DNA of 20,948 nucleotides, from positions 1-20,948 of the forward strand of contig JAHFAK010000006.1 of the NCBI GenBank assembly GCA_023250585.1. The letters run 5' to 3'. Source of the DNA: Deltaproteobacteria bacterium (lineage in GTDB: Bacteria; Bdellovibrionota_F; JAHFAK01). The position numbers were made by a program, and so were the translations under genes. Every line of letters begins with the position of its first letter. Positions within the stretch are counted from its first letter, which is position 1. The notes below the pieces were generated by a model that saw only the letters and a program-made list of their open reading frames with translations, searched no databases and was not told the DNA's origin. This document shows positions 1 to 7,466 of this stretch, piece by piece.

Positions 1-4
1 GCTA

Positions 5-33
5 TTGCATTAACCTGAATTTACTGCTATAAT
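5..33 (+). promoter_or_regulatory. Sigma70-type promoter for the pilus operon
   Basis: A -35-like TTGCAT (5-10) is followed after 17 bases by a perfect TATAAT (28-33), preceded by TG as in extended -10 promoters. The predicted transcription start is around 40, only a few bases before the ATG at 47, so the mRNA would be leaderless or nearly so. No SD sequence precedes that ATG, which fits this reading. The prediction rests on sequence only. Confidence 0.6.
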
Positions 34-46
34 TTTAAATGGATAT

Positions 47-907
47 ATGTATTTAGAATTTTTCAACCTAAAAGAATACCCATTTAACGTGACACCGGAC
101 ACTCGTTTTTTATTCCTTTCAACTCAGCATAAAGAAGCCATTAACTGCCTTTTATATGGAATTACTGAACGAAAGGGATTTATCACGCTCACCGGTGAAA
201 TTGGTACGGGAAAAACGACAATCACGAGAGAAGTATTGAACCGACTCGATACGACGATAGCTACATCGCTCGTGTTTAATCCTCTGCTTTCAGTAGACGA
301 ACTTTTGAAATCTATTAATCAGGATTTTGGTTGTAAAGAAACCAAAGGATTTCACACTCATCCGATTTACACGCTCAATGAATTTTTACTCGAGCAAGAA
401 CAGACGGGAAAAAATGCAGTGGTTTTTATTGATGAAGCACAAAACCTTTCATTCGAAGCGCTCGAAGCTATCCGCATGCTTTCAAATCTTGAAACTGAAC
501 ATAAAAAATTGCTACAGATTATTCTTATTGGCCAGCCAGAACTTGAAAGAAAACTCAGCTCATATGAGCTTCGTCAGCTGAATCAGCGCATTAGTGTACG
601 ATATAATTTAACACCACTGAATTTTAAAGAAACAAAAGCATATATTATTCATCGTCTCTTCACGGCGAATACGTCTGGAGAACTTCATTTTTCTGATGGA
701 GCGATTAAAAAAATTTATGAATATTCCCGCGGTACGCCTCGGCTGATTAATATGGTATGCGATCGAACGCTTTTAGCGGCATATACCTTTGGTGAACGTT
801 TTGTAAGTAAAAAAATTGCCCTCCATGCAATGAACGATTTAGCGGGACGGCCACATATACCATGGATTAAAAAATTATGGGTGCGACATCATGAGCATTA
901 TTCATAA
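47..907 (+). CDS. ExeA/GspA-like AAA+ ATPase
   Basis: This is a 286-residue P-loop ATPase of the ExeA/GspA type. In type II secretion and some pilus systems such proteins work with a GspB/ExeB partner to help place the secretin through the peptidoglycan. The Walker A motif GEIGTGKT is at residues 50-57 and Walker B VVFIDE at 125-130. A sensor-like IILIGQPEL lies near 158-167, and RGTPRLIN near the C-terminus fits a sensor 2/arginine region. The N-terminal F-L-x-x-x-P-F pattern is typical of the family. No C-terminal peptidoglycan-binding domain or transmembrane segment follows, so it is the short form. It is the first gene of the T4P operon and overlaps the next gene by 17 bases, which suggests translational coupling. 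The earlier ATG at 39 stops after five codons, so 47 is the start. Confidence 0.88.
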   Translation: MYLEFFNLKEYPFNVTPDTRFLFLSTQHKEAINCLLYGITERKGFITLTGEIGTGKTTITREVLNRLDTTIATSLVFNPLLSVDELLKSINQDFGCKETKGFHTHPIYTLNEFLLEQEQTGKNAVVFIDEAQNLSFEALEAIRMLSNLETEHKKLLQIILIGQPELERKLSSYELRQLNQRISVRYNLTPLNFKETKAYIIHRLFTANTSGELHFSDGAIKKIYEYSRGTPRLINMVCDRTLLAAYTFGERFVSKKIALHAMNDLAGRPHIPWIKKLWVRHHEHYS

Positions 908-1622
908 AGCATTACAAAAATTACAGAGAGAAAAGAAGGAAAATACAACGCAACAATCCGTTCCATTTTCTTTAGCGCCAGAGACTTCTAGTCTGGTTAC
1001 TTCGTCTAAAAAACTCAGGCATATAAAAATCATCGGAATTATTACAGGATCAGTGGTGATGGTTCTGGGTAGCTTTGCTGTTTATGTGACTCAATTCCAA
1101 TCTGCAAAAAAGAATCCGAGCGCTGTAATTGATACTCAAGCTGTACAGAAAAATGATAGCGCAACTCTCAGTACAGAAGGGATCGAGGCGTATAAAAAAG
1201 GCGACTTTCCTAAAAGTGTTGAACTCTTTCAAAAGGCATTAGAAAAAAATGATACCGACTCGTTTCTGTATAACAATATTGGCTTAGCATATCTCAAACA
1301 AAATGATACTACGAATGCTCAAATTCATTTTGAAAAAGCAATAAGCCTTAATAAAGAATGTTTTGAATGCTACAATAATTTAGGCCTCGTGAAAGTAAAG
1401 TTAGAAAAATTTAACGAAGCTCATACTCATTTTAATGATGCTCTAAAAATTAATAAAAACTATGCGGATGCCTATTTTAACCAAGGAGTTCTTTTTGAAC
1501 GAGAAGAAAACTACGAAGAAGCAGTTAATAACTACACGCAGTTTATTTTCTTAAGTCCTAAAGAGCACCAAGCGATTCTTGAAAAAGTAAATCAAAGAAT
1601 AGAAATGCTTTTAAACCATTAA
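891..1622 (+). CDS. ExeB/GspB-like membrane protein with TPR repeats
   Basis: This is a 243-residue protein whose N-terminus (MSIIHKALQKLQREKK) looks like the short helical start of GspB/ExeB proteins, the partners of ExeA. One transmembrane helix lies at about 44-67, followed by a linker and then about four tetratricopeptide repeats at about 93-230 (for example YNNIGLAYLKQNDTTNAQIH and YNNLGLVKVKLEKFNEAHTH). The predicted topology is a cytoplasmic N-terminus with the TPR domain in the periplasm. The TPR part may do the job of PilF/Tgl-type pilotins, which help the secretin assemble, although there is no lipobox. Overlap with the ExeA-like gene supports a two-protein unit. The ExeB resemblance rests on the short N-terminal motif and is less certain than the TPR call. 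Confidence 0.75.
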   Translation: MSIIHKALQKLQREKKENTTQQSVPFSLAPETSSLVTSSKKLRHIKIIGIITGSVVMVLGSFAVYVTQFQSAKKNPSAVIDTQAVQKNDSATLSTEGIEAYKKGDFPKSVELFQKALEKNDTDSFLYNNIGLAYLKQNDTTNAQIHFEKAISLNKECFECYNNLGLVKVKLEKFNEAHTHFNDALKINKNYADAYFNQGVLFEREENYEEAVNNYTQFIFLSPKEHQAILEKVNQRIEMLLNH

Positions 1623-1627
1623 TATAT

Positions 1628-2653
1628 ATGATCCCATTTGTTAAAAATAAGAATAAAGCGGTTGGAATTGATTTTGGATTCCATACTATCAAAGTAGTTT
1701 CATTACAAAAGTACCAAGACCAATGGAAACTCATGAACTTTAGTAAGATTCCAAGCAATGATACCGAAGCAATAAAAAAAGCTTTTTCAAATATGAAAAT
1801 TAATTCGGGAAAAATTGGAGTTAATACTGAATATCTTAAAGTAAAGACAAAAATTATTGAGCTCCCTAAAATGCCAGATGAAGAATTAACAGAAGCAATG
1901 AAATGGCAAGTTAAAGATATAATCGAGGGAACTCCTGAAGAATATGTTATCAGGTATCTCAAATTCCCACATTCTCCTACAGACACCAAGAGATCTTCTT
2001 TTATAGTTTTTACTTTAAAAAAGGATGCTCTGACCGAACGAGAACGATTGCTTAAAAAATTTGGTGTTCGCTGTGATTTCATTGAGCCTGAAGTATCCGC
2101 ATTGCGATTTAGTTTCTTTAAAACCTTTGGTAAAGGATCGAATGAGCCCTATGCGTTTTTGGAAATAGGTCATGAGCATTCTTTCTTTGGACTATTTCAC
2201 AAAGAAAATCTTCTCTTTTTCCGATCGCTGAATGAAATTTCAGGATTAGCATTAACAAAAAGTATTGAACGAGATTTAAATGTTTCGGAAGCAAAAGCTG
2301 AAGAATTAAAGATAAACTACACAAGCGATACAAATGAAAAAGAAGAAAATGAAGAGAAGAAAAAGCTCAAAAATACTATCGCAAATTTTCTCACTAAAAT
2401 ATCTCTCGAAATACAACGTTCTATTGATGCATATGCTGTTCTTGAGACGAGCAATATACAACCCAATGGAATATTTATATCAGGCGGGGGAACATATCTT
2501 TCTGGTTTTAAAGAATACTTGCATACGACACTCGGTTTTGAGGTACAACGTTTTCGCTCATTTAGTGGCCTTGATACATCGCTTTTTAATGAAGAGCAAC
2601 TAAAAGCCAATGAGGATTTGTATGCCATCGCCTGCGGGTTAGCATTACACTAA
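1628..2653 (+). CDS. pilM: PilM, actin-like T4P assembly protein
   Basis: This 341-residue cytoplasmic actin-fold ATPase is PilM. In known systems it binds the N-terminal tail of PilN and links the inner-membrane alignment complex to the motor. The phosphate-1 motif GIDFGFHTIK is at residues 13-22, and the second lobe contains LEIGHEHSFFGLF and ISGGGTYLSGFKEYL (near residue 285), which match the actin-like phosphate-2 and adenosine regions. A charged Lys/Glu-rich stretch near 230-245 is probably a loop insertion. The length is normal for PilM. The start follows the previous stop by five bases with no obvious SD, so translation may be coupled. Its place before pilN and pilO is the standard order. 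Confidence 0.93.
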   Translation: MIPFVKNKNKAVGIDFGFHTIKVVSLQKYQDQWKLMNFSKIPSNDTEAIKKAFSNMKINSGKIGVNTEYLKVKTKIIELPKMPDEELTEAMKWQVKDIIEGTPEEYVIRYLKFPHSPTDTKRSSFIVFTLKKDALTERERLLKKFGVRCDFIEPEVSALRFSFFKTFGKGSNEPYAFLEIGHEHSFFGLFHKENLLFFRSLNEISGLALTKSIERDLNVSEAKAEELKINYTSDTNEKEENEEKKKLKNTIANFLTKISLEIQRSIDAYAVLETSNIQPNGIFISGGGTYLSGFKEYLHTTLGFEVQRFRSFSGLDTSLFNEEQLKANEDLYAIACGLALH

Positions 2654-2654
2654 T

Positions 2655-3194
2655 ATGGAACACATTAATTTTTTAGAAAAAAAAAGTTTTCATTTTACGT
2701 ATATGACGATGGTTCTGTTTTTTGCTGTCTATGCTTCTGGGTTTGCCGCTCTTTTTATATTTCAAACAATTCATATGCATTCATTGGAAGCCCGGATTAG
2801 TGAAGAAGAAAAAGCTGTTGATGAACTGAGCTCACAAAGTCAAAAATCAGAGAATAGCAGTTCAGCAAAAGATAGCGGTTCGCTCGAAAAAATTATGAAC
2901 GTTGTCGACAATAAAATTGAATGGAGTAAGTATCTTGAAATCATCAGCACCATTCCCGACCGTGTGTGGCTCAATGAGATTAAATTATCAAAAGAAAAAG
3001 TTTTAATCACGGGTAACTACGCTGACACAAAAGATGTCGTAGAATTTCTCGAGAAACTAAAAAAGAAACATATTTTTGAAGAAGTTGTTCTCCGATCTAC
3101 GCAAGTCGATAAGAATAAAGATCAGCAAGAAATATTAACTTTTGCTATAGAAGCAATTATTCACGATGAAAGAAGCGATAAAAAAACTAAATAG
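2655..3194 (+). CDS. pilN: PilN, inner-membrane alignment protein
   Basis: This 179-residue bitopic protein has a short cytoplasmic tail (about residues 1-14), one transmembrane helix at about 15-38, a coiled-coil-like segment rich in Glu/Ser/Lys (about 42-75) and a small alpha/beta periplasmic domain. The tail begins MEHINFLEKK; PilN tails normally carry an I-N-L-L-P motif that docks on PilM, and INFLEKK occupies that place in diverged form. The periplasmic part has the PilN-type pattern (WSKYLEIISTIPDRVWLNEI, then a short beta repeat ending near VVEFLEKL). It would form a heterodimer with PilO. It starts one base after the pilM stop and overlaps pilO, so co-translation is likely. Confidence 0.88.
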   Translation: MEHINFLEKKSFHFTYMTMVLFFAVYASGFAALFIFQTIHMHSLEARISEEEKAVDELSSQSQKSENSSSAKDSGSLEKIMNVVDNKIEWSKYLEIISTIPDRVWLNEIKLSKEKVLITGNYADTKDVVEFLEKLKKKHIFEEVVLRSTQVDKNKDQQEILTFAIEAIIHDERSDKKTK

Positions 3195-3741
3195 AAAACC
3201 CGCGCGGCGTGAGTTCATAATTTTCATCGCCTGCATTAGTGTATTTGGTTTTGTCATCTTGGACACATATTCATTACCAAATTACACAAAGATAAAAGAG
3301 TTAGAAACGAAACTAGGCACAAAAACAAGTTTTCATATGAAGATTAAGGAAAGCGCAGAGAAAGCAAAAACAAATCGTGAAATGCCCAACAATGTAAAGC
3401 CAACACATTATTATGAGCAAATGGCTCATTATACGTATACTCAGGGCAACGATTTATTGCTTAAGTTTATTTCAAGTCCTCATGTTATAGAACCTTTGAA
3501 ACTTATTTCTATCAATACCCGAGAAGAAAAAATCGAAGAAAATTATTTTTCTAAGGAAATAGTTATCGTTTTTTCAGGTCAATTTATAGATCTGCAGCAT
3601 TTTATTACAAAAGTTGAGGCCTTGCCTATTCTCTTTTTTATTGATATGATAGAAATTGGGAAAGGTGTAGAAGATTTTGGAAACATTGAAGCAACGATAC
3701 GAGGAACATTATATGGACTTACGCCAGTTTCAAAGTCCTAA
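3166..3741 (+). CDS. pilO: PilO, inner-membrane alignment protein
   Basis: This 191-residue protein has a basic N-terminus, a transmembrane helix at about 16-34, a helical/coiled-coil linker and a periplasmic ferredoxin-like domain. That is the PilO layout, with a bitopic topology that pairs with PilN. Sequence conservation in PilO is weak; the call rests on topology, size and position between pilN and the PilP-like gene. The hydrophobic C-terminal strands (EIVIVFSGQFIDLQHFI, LPILFFIDMIEIGKG) fit the fold. The first ATG overlaps the end of pilN by 29 bases in another frame, typical of a tightly coupled operon. Confidence 0.82.
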   Translation: MKEAIKKLNRKPARREFIIFIACISVFGFVILDTYSLPNYTKIKELETKLGTKTSFHMKIKESAEKAKTNREMPNNVKPTHYYEQMAHYTYTQGNDLLLKFISSPHVIEPLKLISINTREEKIEENYFSKEIVIVFSGQFIDLQHFITKVEALPILFFIDMIEIGKGVEDFGNIEATIRGTLYGLTPVSKS

Positions 3742-3751
3742 GAGGAGAAGT

Positions 3752-4117
3752 ATGTTTAGAAAAAAAATATATACTATACGTTTGCTTTTTCTCTTCTCTC
3801 TTCTCTACGTTTTTTTGATCCCACAATCTTTTGCGACAGAGAAGCTTTCTGAAATTAATATTGATGATTTTGTGAAGATACAAAAAACAGAACCAAAAGC
3901 TGAAACCAAAGATCCTTTTGTACGTTCGAAAAAAGTATTTTCGGATAGTGAACTTAATTTGTTTGGTATTATTTACGGGAAAGACATAGCTGGATGCTTA
4001 ATTAACGATAAAATTCTTTTTGTACATGATACAATTGGTAATTACACCGTTATCTCTATTAGCAAACAGCGTGTTCTATTAAAAGGAGTCAGCGGTAGTA
4101 TAGAGTTAACGCTGTAA
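3752..4117 (+). CDS. pilP: PilP/GspC-like periplasmic protein
   Basis: This is a 121-residue secreted protein. A longer frame opens at 3677, but AGGAG lies just upstream of the ATG at 3752, and starting there places a signal peptide at the N-terminus (RKK, then a hydrophobic stretch, with likely cleavage after SFA at about residue 27). The mature protein has a linker with DPFVRS and then a small beta domain (LNLFGIIYGKDIAGCLINDK, YTVISISKQRVLLKG), the pattern of the PilP/GspC homology region that bridges the inner-membrane PilN/PilO complex and the secretin. No lipobox is evident, unlike classical PilP lipoproteins. Position between pilO and the secretin supports the assignment. Confidence 0.78.
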   Translation: MFRKKIYTIRLLFLFSLLYVFLIPQSFATEKLSEINIDDFVKIQKTEPKAETKDPFVRSKKVFSDSELNLFGIIYGKDIAGCLINDKILFVHDTIGNYTVISISKQRVLLKGVSGSIELTL

Positions 4118-4123
4118 TACATT

Positions 4124-5485
4124 ATGGCACAGACGAGGCAAAAAGTAACAAATGTATGCGAAGTTCTGGTGTTGTGTATAATTAGTCTATTGTGTTTTAA
4201 TTTTCTCGCGACAGCAGCAGCACCTACCTATTCTATTGAATTTAGAGAAGCTGATATTAAAGATGTCATTCGCTTTCTTGCAAAAATGGATAATAAAAAT
4301 GTCATCGTTTCTGATAAGCTCGAAGGAACAGTCACCGTAAGTTTCGATACTATTACTTTAAATACCGCTCTTCATTCAGTACTCGATGCCCATGGACTTA
4401 TTTTTATCTATGAAAATGATGTATTAAAAATTGCTCCTCTCGATGAATTTAAAAAATTGGGAAAGGATTTGAGCGCGGAAACCTATAATTTAAAATATGC
4501 AACAGCCTCGAAAGTTATAGATCAAGTTAAATCACTTGTATCAACAAGAGGTTCAGCAATTTTTGATGAGCGAACTAATTCTATCACGATAAAAGATACT
4601 CCAGAAGATCTAAAAAATACGCGCGAATTTCTTACCCGTCTTGATACGAAAGATGAACAGGTATTAATCGAAGCAAAAATTATTGAAGCATCATTTGATT
4701 TTATCAATAGCCTTGGAATTCAATGGGGCGGGGAAGCTGCAAAAGGCAACGTGCGGACAGGTGGAATCAGCGAAGTTGGAACAACTACGTTCGGTTCTAC
4801 GTCTGGAAATTTAGCCGTAAATGCTCCGGCCCGAGGAACAACCGGAACTCAAGGAGGATTGGGAATGCTCATGAGTATTGGCAGTTCTACCGCTATTGCA
4901 AAACTTTCAGCCGCAGAAGAACGAGGAGATATTTCAATTCTCTCTCGACCATCCGTTACGACACTCAACAATCAGGCTGCACGTATTCGAAGTGGAGTAA
5001 CTTTTTATGTCAAAGCAAGTGGGGATATTTCAATTGGCTCAAGTTCGACGAGTAATTCTACTTCTTCAGGACTTGAAACAATCGAAAGTGGAATCGAGCT
5101 TATCGTAACTCCTCAAATTACGGTACGAGATTTTGTTAAACTCACTATTGAAGCAACTGAATCCCAACCTGATTTTAGCCGCGCTGTTGAAGGAATTCCT
5201 GCAATTATTGATAACACCGCTTCAACGACTGTTCTTTTAAAAAATAAAGAAACCACTATTATCGGTGGACTCCTTCAATCAAGAAAATCAAATCAAGAAA
5301 AAGGAGTACCATGGCTTTCAAAGATTCCTGTTCTCGGATGGTTATTCCGCTCAAAAACGGATACGAACAACAAAAGTGAATTACTTGTTTTTATCAAACC
5401 AACTATACTTGAAGGAAGCTTAAAGGAAATACCTTCGATTAAAGAAGATAAAGAGTCGATATTTTATGGGAAGAAGGAGAAATGA
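4124..5485 (+). CDS. pilQ: PilQ, type IV pilus secretin (short form)
   Basis: This is the outer-membrane secretin through which the pilus exits. At 453 residues it is short for PilQ: it has no AMIN domains and only one N1-type repeat. Order: signal peptide (about 1-33), N0/STN domain (about 35-106), N1 domain (about 119-188), secretin barrel (about 190-430). Diagnostic motifs are AAEERGDISILSRPSVTTLN (263-282), GIELIVTPQI (323-332) and VPWLSKIPVLGWLF (395-408). A Gly/Ser/Thr-rich loop (about 208-245) and another Ser-rich loop (about 303-320) fit gate and insertion loops. The start has no SD and follows the pilP stop by six bases. DNA encoding residues 4-19 resembles sequence at the start of the last gene of the window (20046-20089). 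A long palindrome begins immediately after the stop. Confidence 0.93.
   Translation: MAQTRQKVTNVCEVLVLCIISLLCFNFLATAAAPTYSIEFREADIKDVIRFLAKMDNKNVIVSDKLEGTVTVSFDTITLNTALHSVLDAHGLIFIYENDVLKIAPLDEFKKLGKDLSAETYNLKYATASKVIDQVKSLVSTRGSAIFDERTNSITIKDTPEDLKNTREFLTRLDTKDEQVLIEAKIIEASFDFINSLGIQWGGEAAKGNVRTGGISEVGTTTFGSTSGNLAVNAPARGTTGTQGGLGMLMSIGSSTAIAKLSAAEERGDISILSRPSVTTLNNQAARIRSGVTFYVKASGDISIGSSSTSNSTSSGLETIESGIELIVTPQITVRDFVKLTIEATESQPDFSRAVEGIPAIIDNTASTTVLLKNKETTIIGGLLQSRKSNQEKGVPWLSKIPVLGWLFRSKTDTNNKSELLVFIKPTILEGSLKEIPSIKEDKESIFYGKKEK
4133..4180 (+). repeat. Short repeat shared with 20046-20089
   Basis: ACGAGG, AGTAACA, GTATGCGAAGTT and GTGTATA occur here in the same order and nearly the same spacing as at 20046-20089. 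Over the core (4146-4170 against 20054-20078) 22 of 25 bases match without a gap and in the same reading frame. Here the repeat encodes part of the secretin signal peptide. It is probably a dispersed repeat or an old duplication; two copies are not enough to define its ends. Confidence 0.5.
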
Positions 5486-5486
5486 G

Positions 5487-5595
5487 GTAGGTGAGGAATT
5501 CTCTTTTTAAAAAATTATTAAAATGTGTTTCCTCTTATTAAAACTTCACTGAGTAAAATTTTAATAATTTTTTAAAAAGAGAATTCCTCACCTAC
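5487..5595. repeat. Long perfect palindrome (element A) after pilQ
   Basis: Two 38-base arms (5487-5524 and 5558-5595) are exact reverse complements around a 33-base loop (5525-5557). The left arm starts two bases after the pilQ stop. The stem is far longer than an intrinsic terminator, has no terminal T tract and contains a GAATTC and an A/T-rich centre. The loop contains TTTCCTCTTATTAAAA, matching 13 of 16 bases of the loop motif in the elements at 8738 and 15595. The arms share the interrupted pattern GTAGGT, TTCT, AAAAAA, TATT with the 8738 element. It is probably a non-coding mobile repeat of the same family; in RNA it would fold as a very stable hairpin and could also affect transcription of the downstream pilB. 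Confidence 0.85.
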
Positions 5596-5625
5596 TATAG
5601 GACTCTCTGAAAAACTCATATTTAA

Positions 5626-5752
5626 GGGAACCTCTCAAAAAGGTCCAGATGTAAGGCGCACGTAAAGTCACAACCAGAGCATACTCAGGTAGTATGTGAG
5701 GATTGTGACTCTTGTGTGCAACGAAGCAGATGGACCTTTTTCAGAGGTTCCT
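5626..5752. mobile_element. MITE-like element with 21-base terminal inverted repeats
   Basis: The ends 5627-5647 and 5731-5751 are inverted repeats matching at 20 of 21 bases (GGAACCTCT, one mismatch, then AAAAAGGTCCA). Inside, two further nested stems are visible: AGTCACAA (5666-5673) with TTGTGACT (5703-5710), and CATACT (5680-5685) with AGTATG (5691-5696) around a 5-base loop. The whole 125 bases could fold as one imperfect cruciform. No open frame for a transposase is present. The ends resemble, from memory and unverified, terminal repeats of IS4/IS5-superfamily insertion sequences. A related end-like sequence (AGGACTCTCTGAAAAA) lies just upstream at 5599-5614. The element separates pilQ from pilB, whose start at 5767 is only 15 bases beyond it and has no SD. 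Confidence 0.65.
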
Positions 5753-5766
5753 AAAAATGATGGTAT

Positions 5767-7461
5767 ATGAAGCACGTAAGCCTACAACTTATAGACAAAA
5801 TAACTCACGACCTCATTGCCGAAGGAATTATCACTGCCGATCAGTTAACCGTTGCAAAAGAAACACAAAAAAATGTGGGCGGAAATCTCGCTGAGATTTT
5901 TGTTAAAAAGGGTTTCATTTCTGAAGAGCAGCTCTTTGAAGTCATCGGGAAAAAACTGCATATTCCGACTATTTCTCTTAAAGACTATCATATTGATCCA
6001 CGAGTTATTAGCCAACTGTCATATGATCATGCAAAAAAATACCATGTTATTCCTCTCTATAAAATAGAAGATACATTTACCGTAGCCACTTCTGATCCAT
6101 TAAATGTACTGATATTAGATGAAATTAAAACAATTTTAAAAAGTGACGTAAGTATCGTCATTGCATCAGCACATGAAATAGAAGAAGCCATTGCCACCTA
6201 TTATCACGGTCATCATATTCATCAAAAAAATAAGCGTGCAGAGTCACTTGAGATCGTTGAGTACGGGGAAGAAAGCAAAGAAGCTGAGGCAGATTATAAC
6301 CTTGCGGCAGATACCGGCGATCAAGATAGTGTAACTATTGTTAATACAATTATTACCTCATCTTTTGAAGAAAAAGCATCTGACATTCATATTGAACCCG
6401 AAAATAAAGAAACCAAAGTACGTTTCCGTATTGATGGAATTCTTGAAGAAGTCGATACATTCCCTAAAAGAATGCATATGGGTATTGTTTCACGTATTAA
6501 AATTATGGCCAATATGGATGTTACCGAACGACGTATTCCTCAAGATGGTCGTGTACGCGTAAAAATTAATGCAAAAAAACTCGATCTAAGAATTTCTACC
6601 TACCCTACGATGAACGGAGAAGCGATCGCTATTCGACTGCTCTCTCAAGATTCAGTTATAACTCTCAAAGATTTAGGGTTCTCGGAAGAACAACGAAAAA
6701 TTTTTGAAACCATTATCATAAAACCACATGGAATGATTCTGGTCACCGGGCCTACAGGTTCGGGTAAAACAACAACGCTCTATGCAGCTTTACAAAAATT
6801 AAACACCAAAGAAAAATATATTATTTCTATCGAAGACCCCATTGAAAACGAAATACCAGGATTAGCACAAGCACAAATTAATGTTCGCGCTGGTGTCACC
6901 TTTGCATCGAGTTTACGGGCAATATTACGACAAGATCCTGATATAATCATGGTTGGAGAGATTCGTGATGCAGAAACTGCTCAAATTGCCGCACGGGCCG
7001 CGATGACAGGACATTTACTCTTATCTACTCTCCACACAAATACTGCAATTGCCGCAATATCAAGACTTACTGACTTAGGCGTTGAACCTTTTTTGATTGC
7101 TTCATCTCTCCTTGTCGTCATGTCTCAAAGACTCGTGAGAAGAATCTGTGAGTCGTGTCGCGAAGAACGAATGCCTTCCAAAGAAGAATTACAGTTTTTA
7201 GGCGTTGAAACACTGCATGCCTATAGAGGCAACGGATGTACCGCTTGTAAAATGACCGGCTATAAAGGACGTTTGAGTATTTTTGAAATCATTACCTTCA
7301 CCGAAACAATTAAAGAAATGATTACCAATAAAAAATCAGAAAATGAAATTATCCATGCTCTTCTTGCCGAAGGCCACAAAACCATGATTCACGATGCTAT
7401 AGATAAAGTTCAGCAAGGATTAACTAGTATTTCAGAAGTTATGAGAGTGACTATCACTTAA
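5767..7461 (+). CDS. pilB: PilB, T4P extension ATPase
   Basis: This 564-residue hexameric motor ATPase drives pilus extension. The N-terminal MshEN/T2SSE-N domain (about 1-150) includes the paired motifs LAEIFVKKGFISEEQL and ATSDPLNV. The catalytic part begins at about 185 with SDIHIEP (205-211). Walker A GPTGSGKTT is at 328-336, the Asp box around ISIEDPIE (353-360), Walker B in LRQDPDIIMVGEIRD (387-401) and the His box GHLLLSTLHTNTA (415-427). Four cysteines (C461, C464, C491, C494) form the zinc-binding CxxC pair typical of PilB/GspE and absent from PilT. The length is normal. The start at 5767 has no SD and lies just beyond a MITE-like element, so how its translation starts is unclear. 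pilC follows after five bases. Confidence 0.95.
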   Translation: MKHVSLQLIDKITHDLIAEGIITADQLTVAKETQKNVGGNLAEIFVKKGFISEEQLFEVIGKKLHIPTISLKDYHIDPRVISQLSYDHAKKYHVIPLYKIEDTFTVATSDPLNVLILDEIKTILKSDVSIVIASAHEIEEAIATYYHGHHIHQKNKRAESLEIVEYGEESKEAEADYNLAADTGDQDSVTIVNTIITSSFEEKASDIHIEPENKETKVRFRIDGILEEVDTFPKRMHMGIVSRIKIMANMDVTERRIPQDGRVRVKINAKKLDLRISTYPTMNGEAIAIRLLSQDSVITLKDLGFSEEQRKIFETIIIKPHGMILVTGPTGSGKTTTLYAALQKLNTKEKYIISIEDPIENEIPGLAQAQINVRAGVTFASSLRAILRQDPDIIMVGEIRDAETAQIAARAAMTGHLLLSTLHTNTAIAAISRLTDLGVEPFLIASSLLVVMSQRLVRRICESCREERMPSKEELQFLGVETLHAYRGNGCTACKMTGYKGRLSIFEIITFTETIKEMITNKKSENEIIHALLAEGHKTMIHDAIDKVQQGLTSISEVMRVTIT

Positions 7462-7466
7462 ACTTT

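Noticed and set aside
1558-2082. 174-residue frame on the - strand
   Set aside because: It lies opposite pilM, which has clear family motifs, and its translation has no recognisable domain; it is a shadow frame.
3677-3751. Longer start for the PilP-like gene
   Set aside because: The extension would overlap pilO and place 25 hydrophilic residues before an otherwise good signal peptide; AGGAG is correctly spaced for 3752.
5487-5595. Intrinsic transcription terminator
   Set aside because: The 38-pair stem is far too long, is A/T-rich near the loop and is not followed by a T tract; an effect on transcription is possible but the form is that of a mobile palindrome.
5712-5894. 60-residue frame over the end of the MITE-like element
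   Set aside because: It overlaps the pilB start in another frame, has low-complexity basic content and no start signal.
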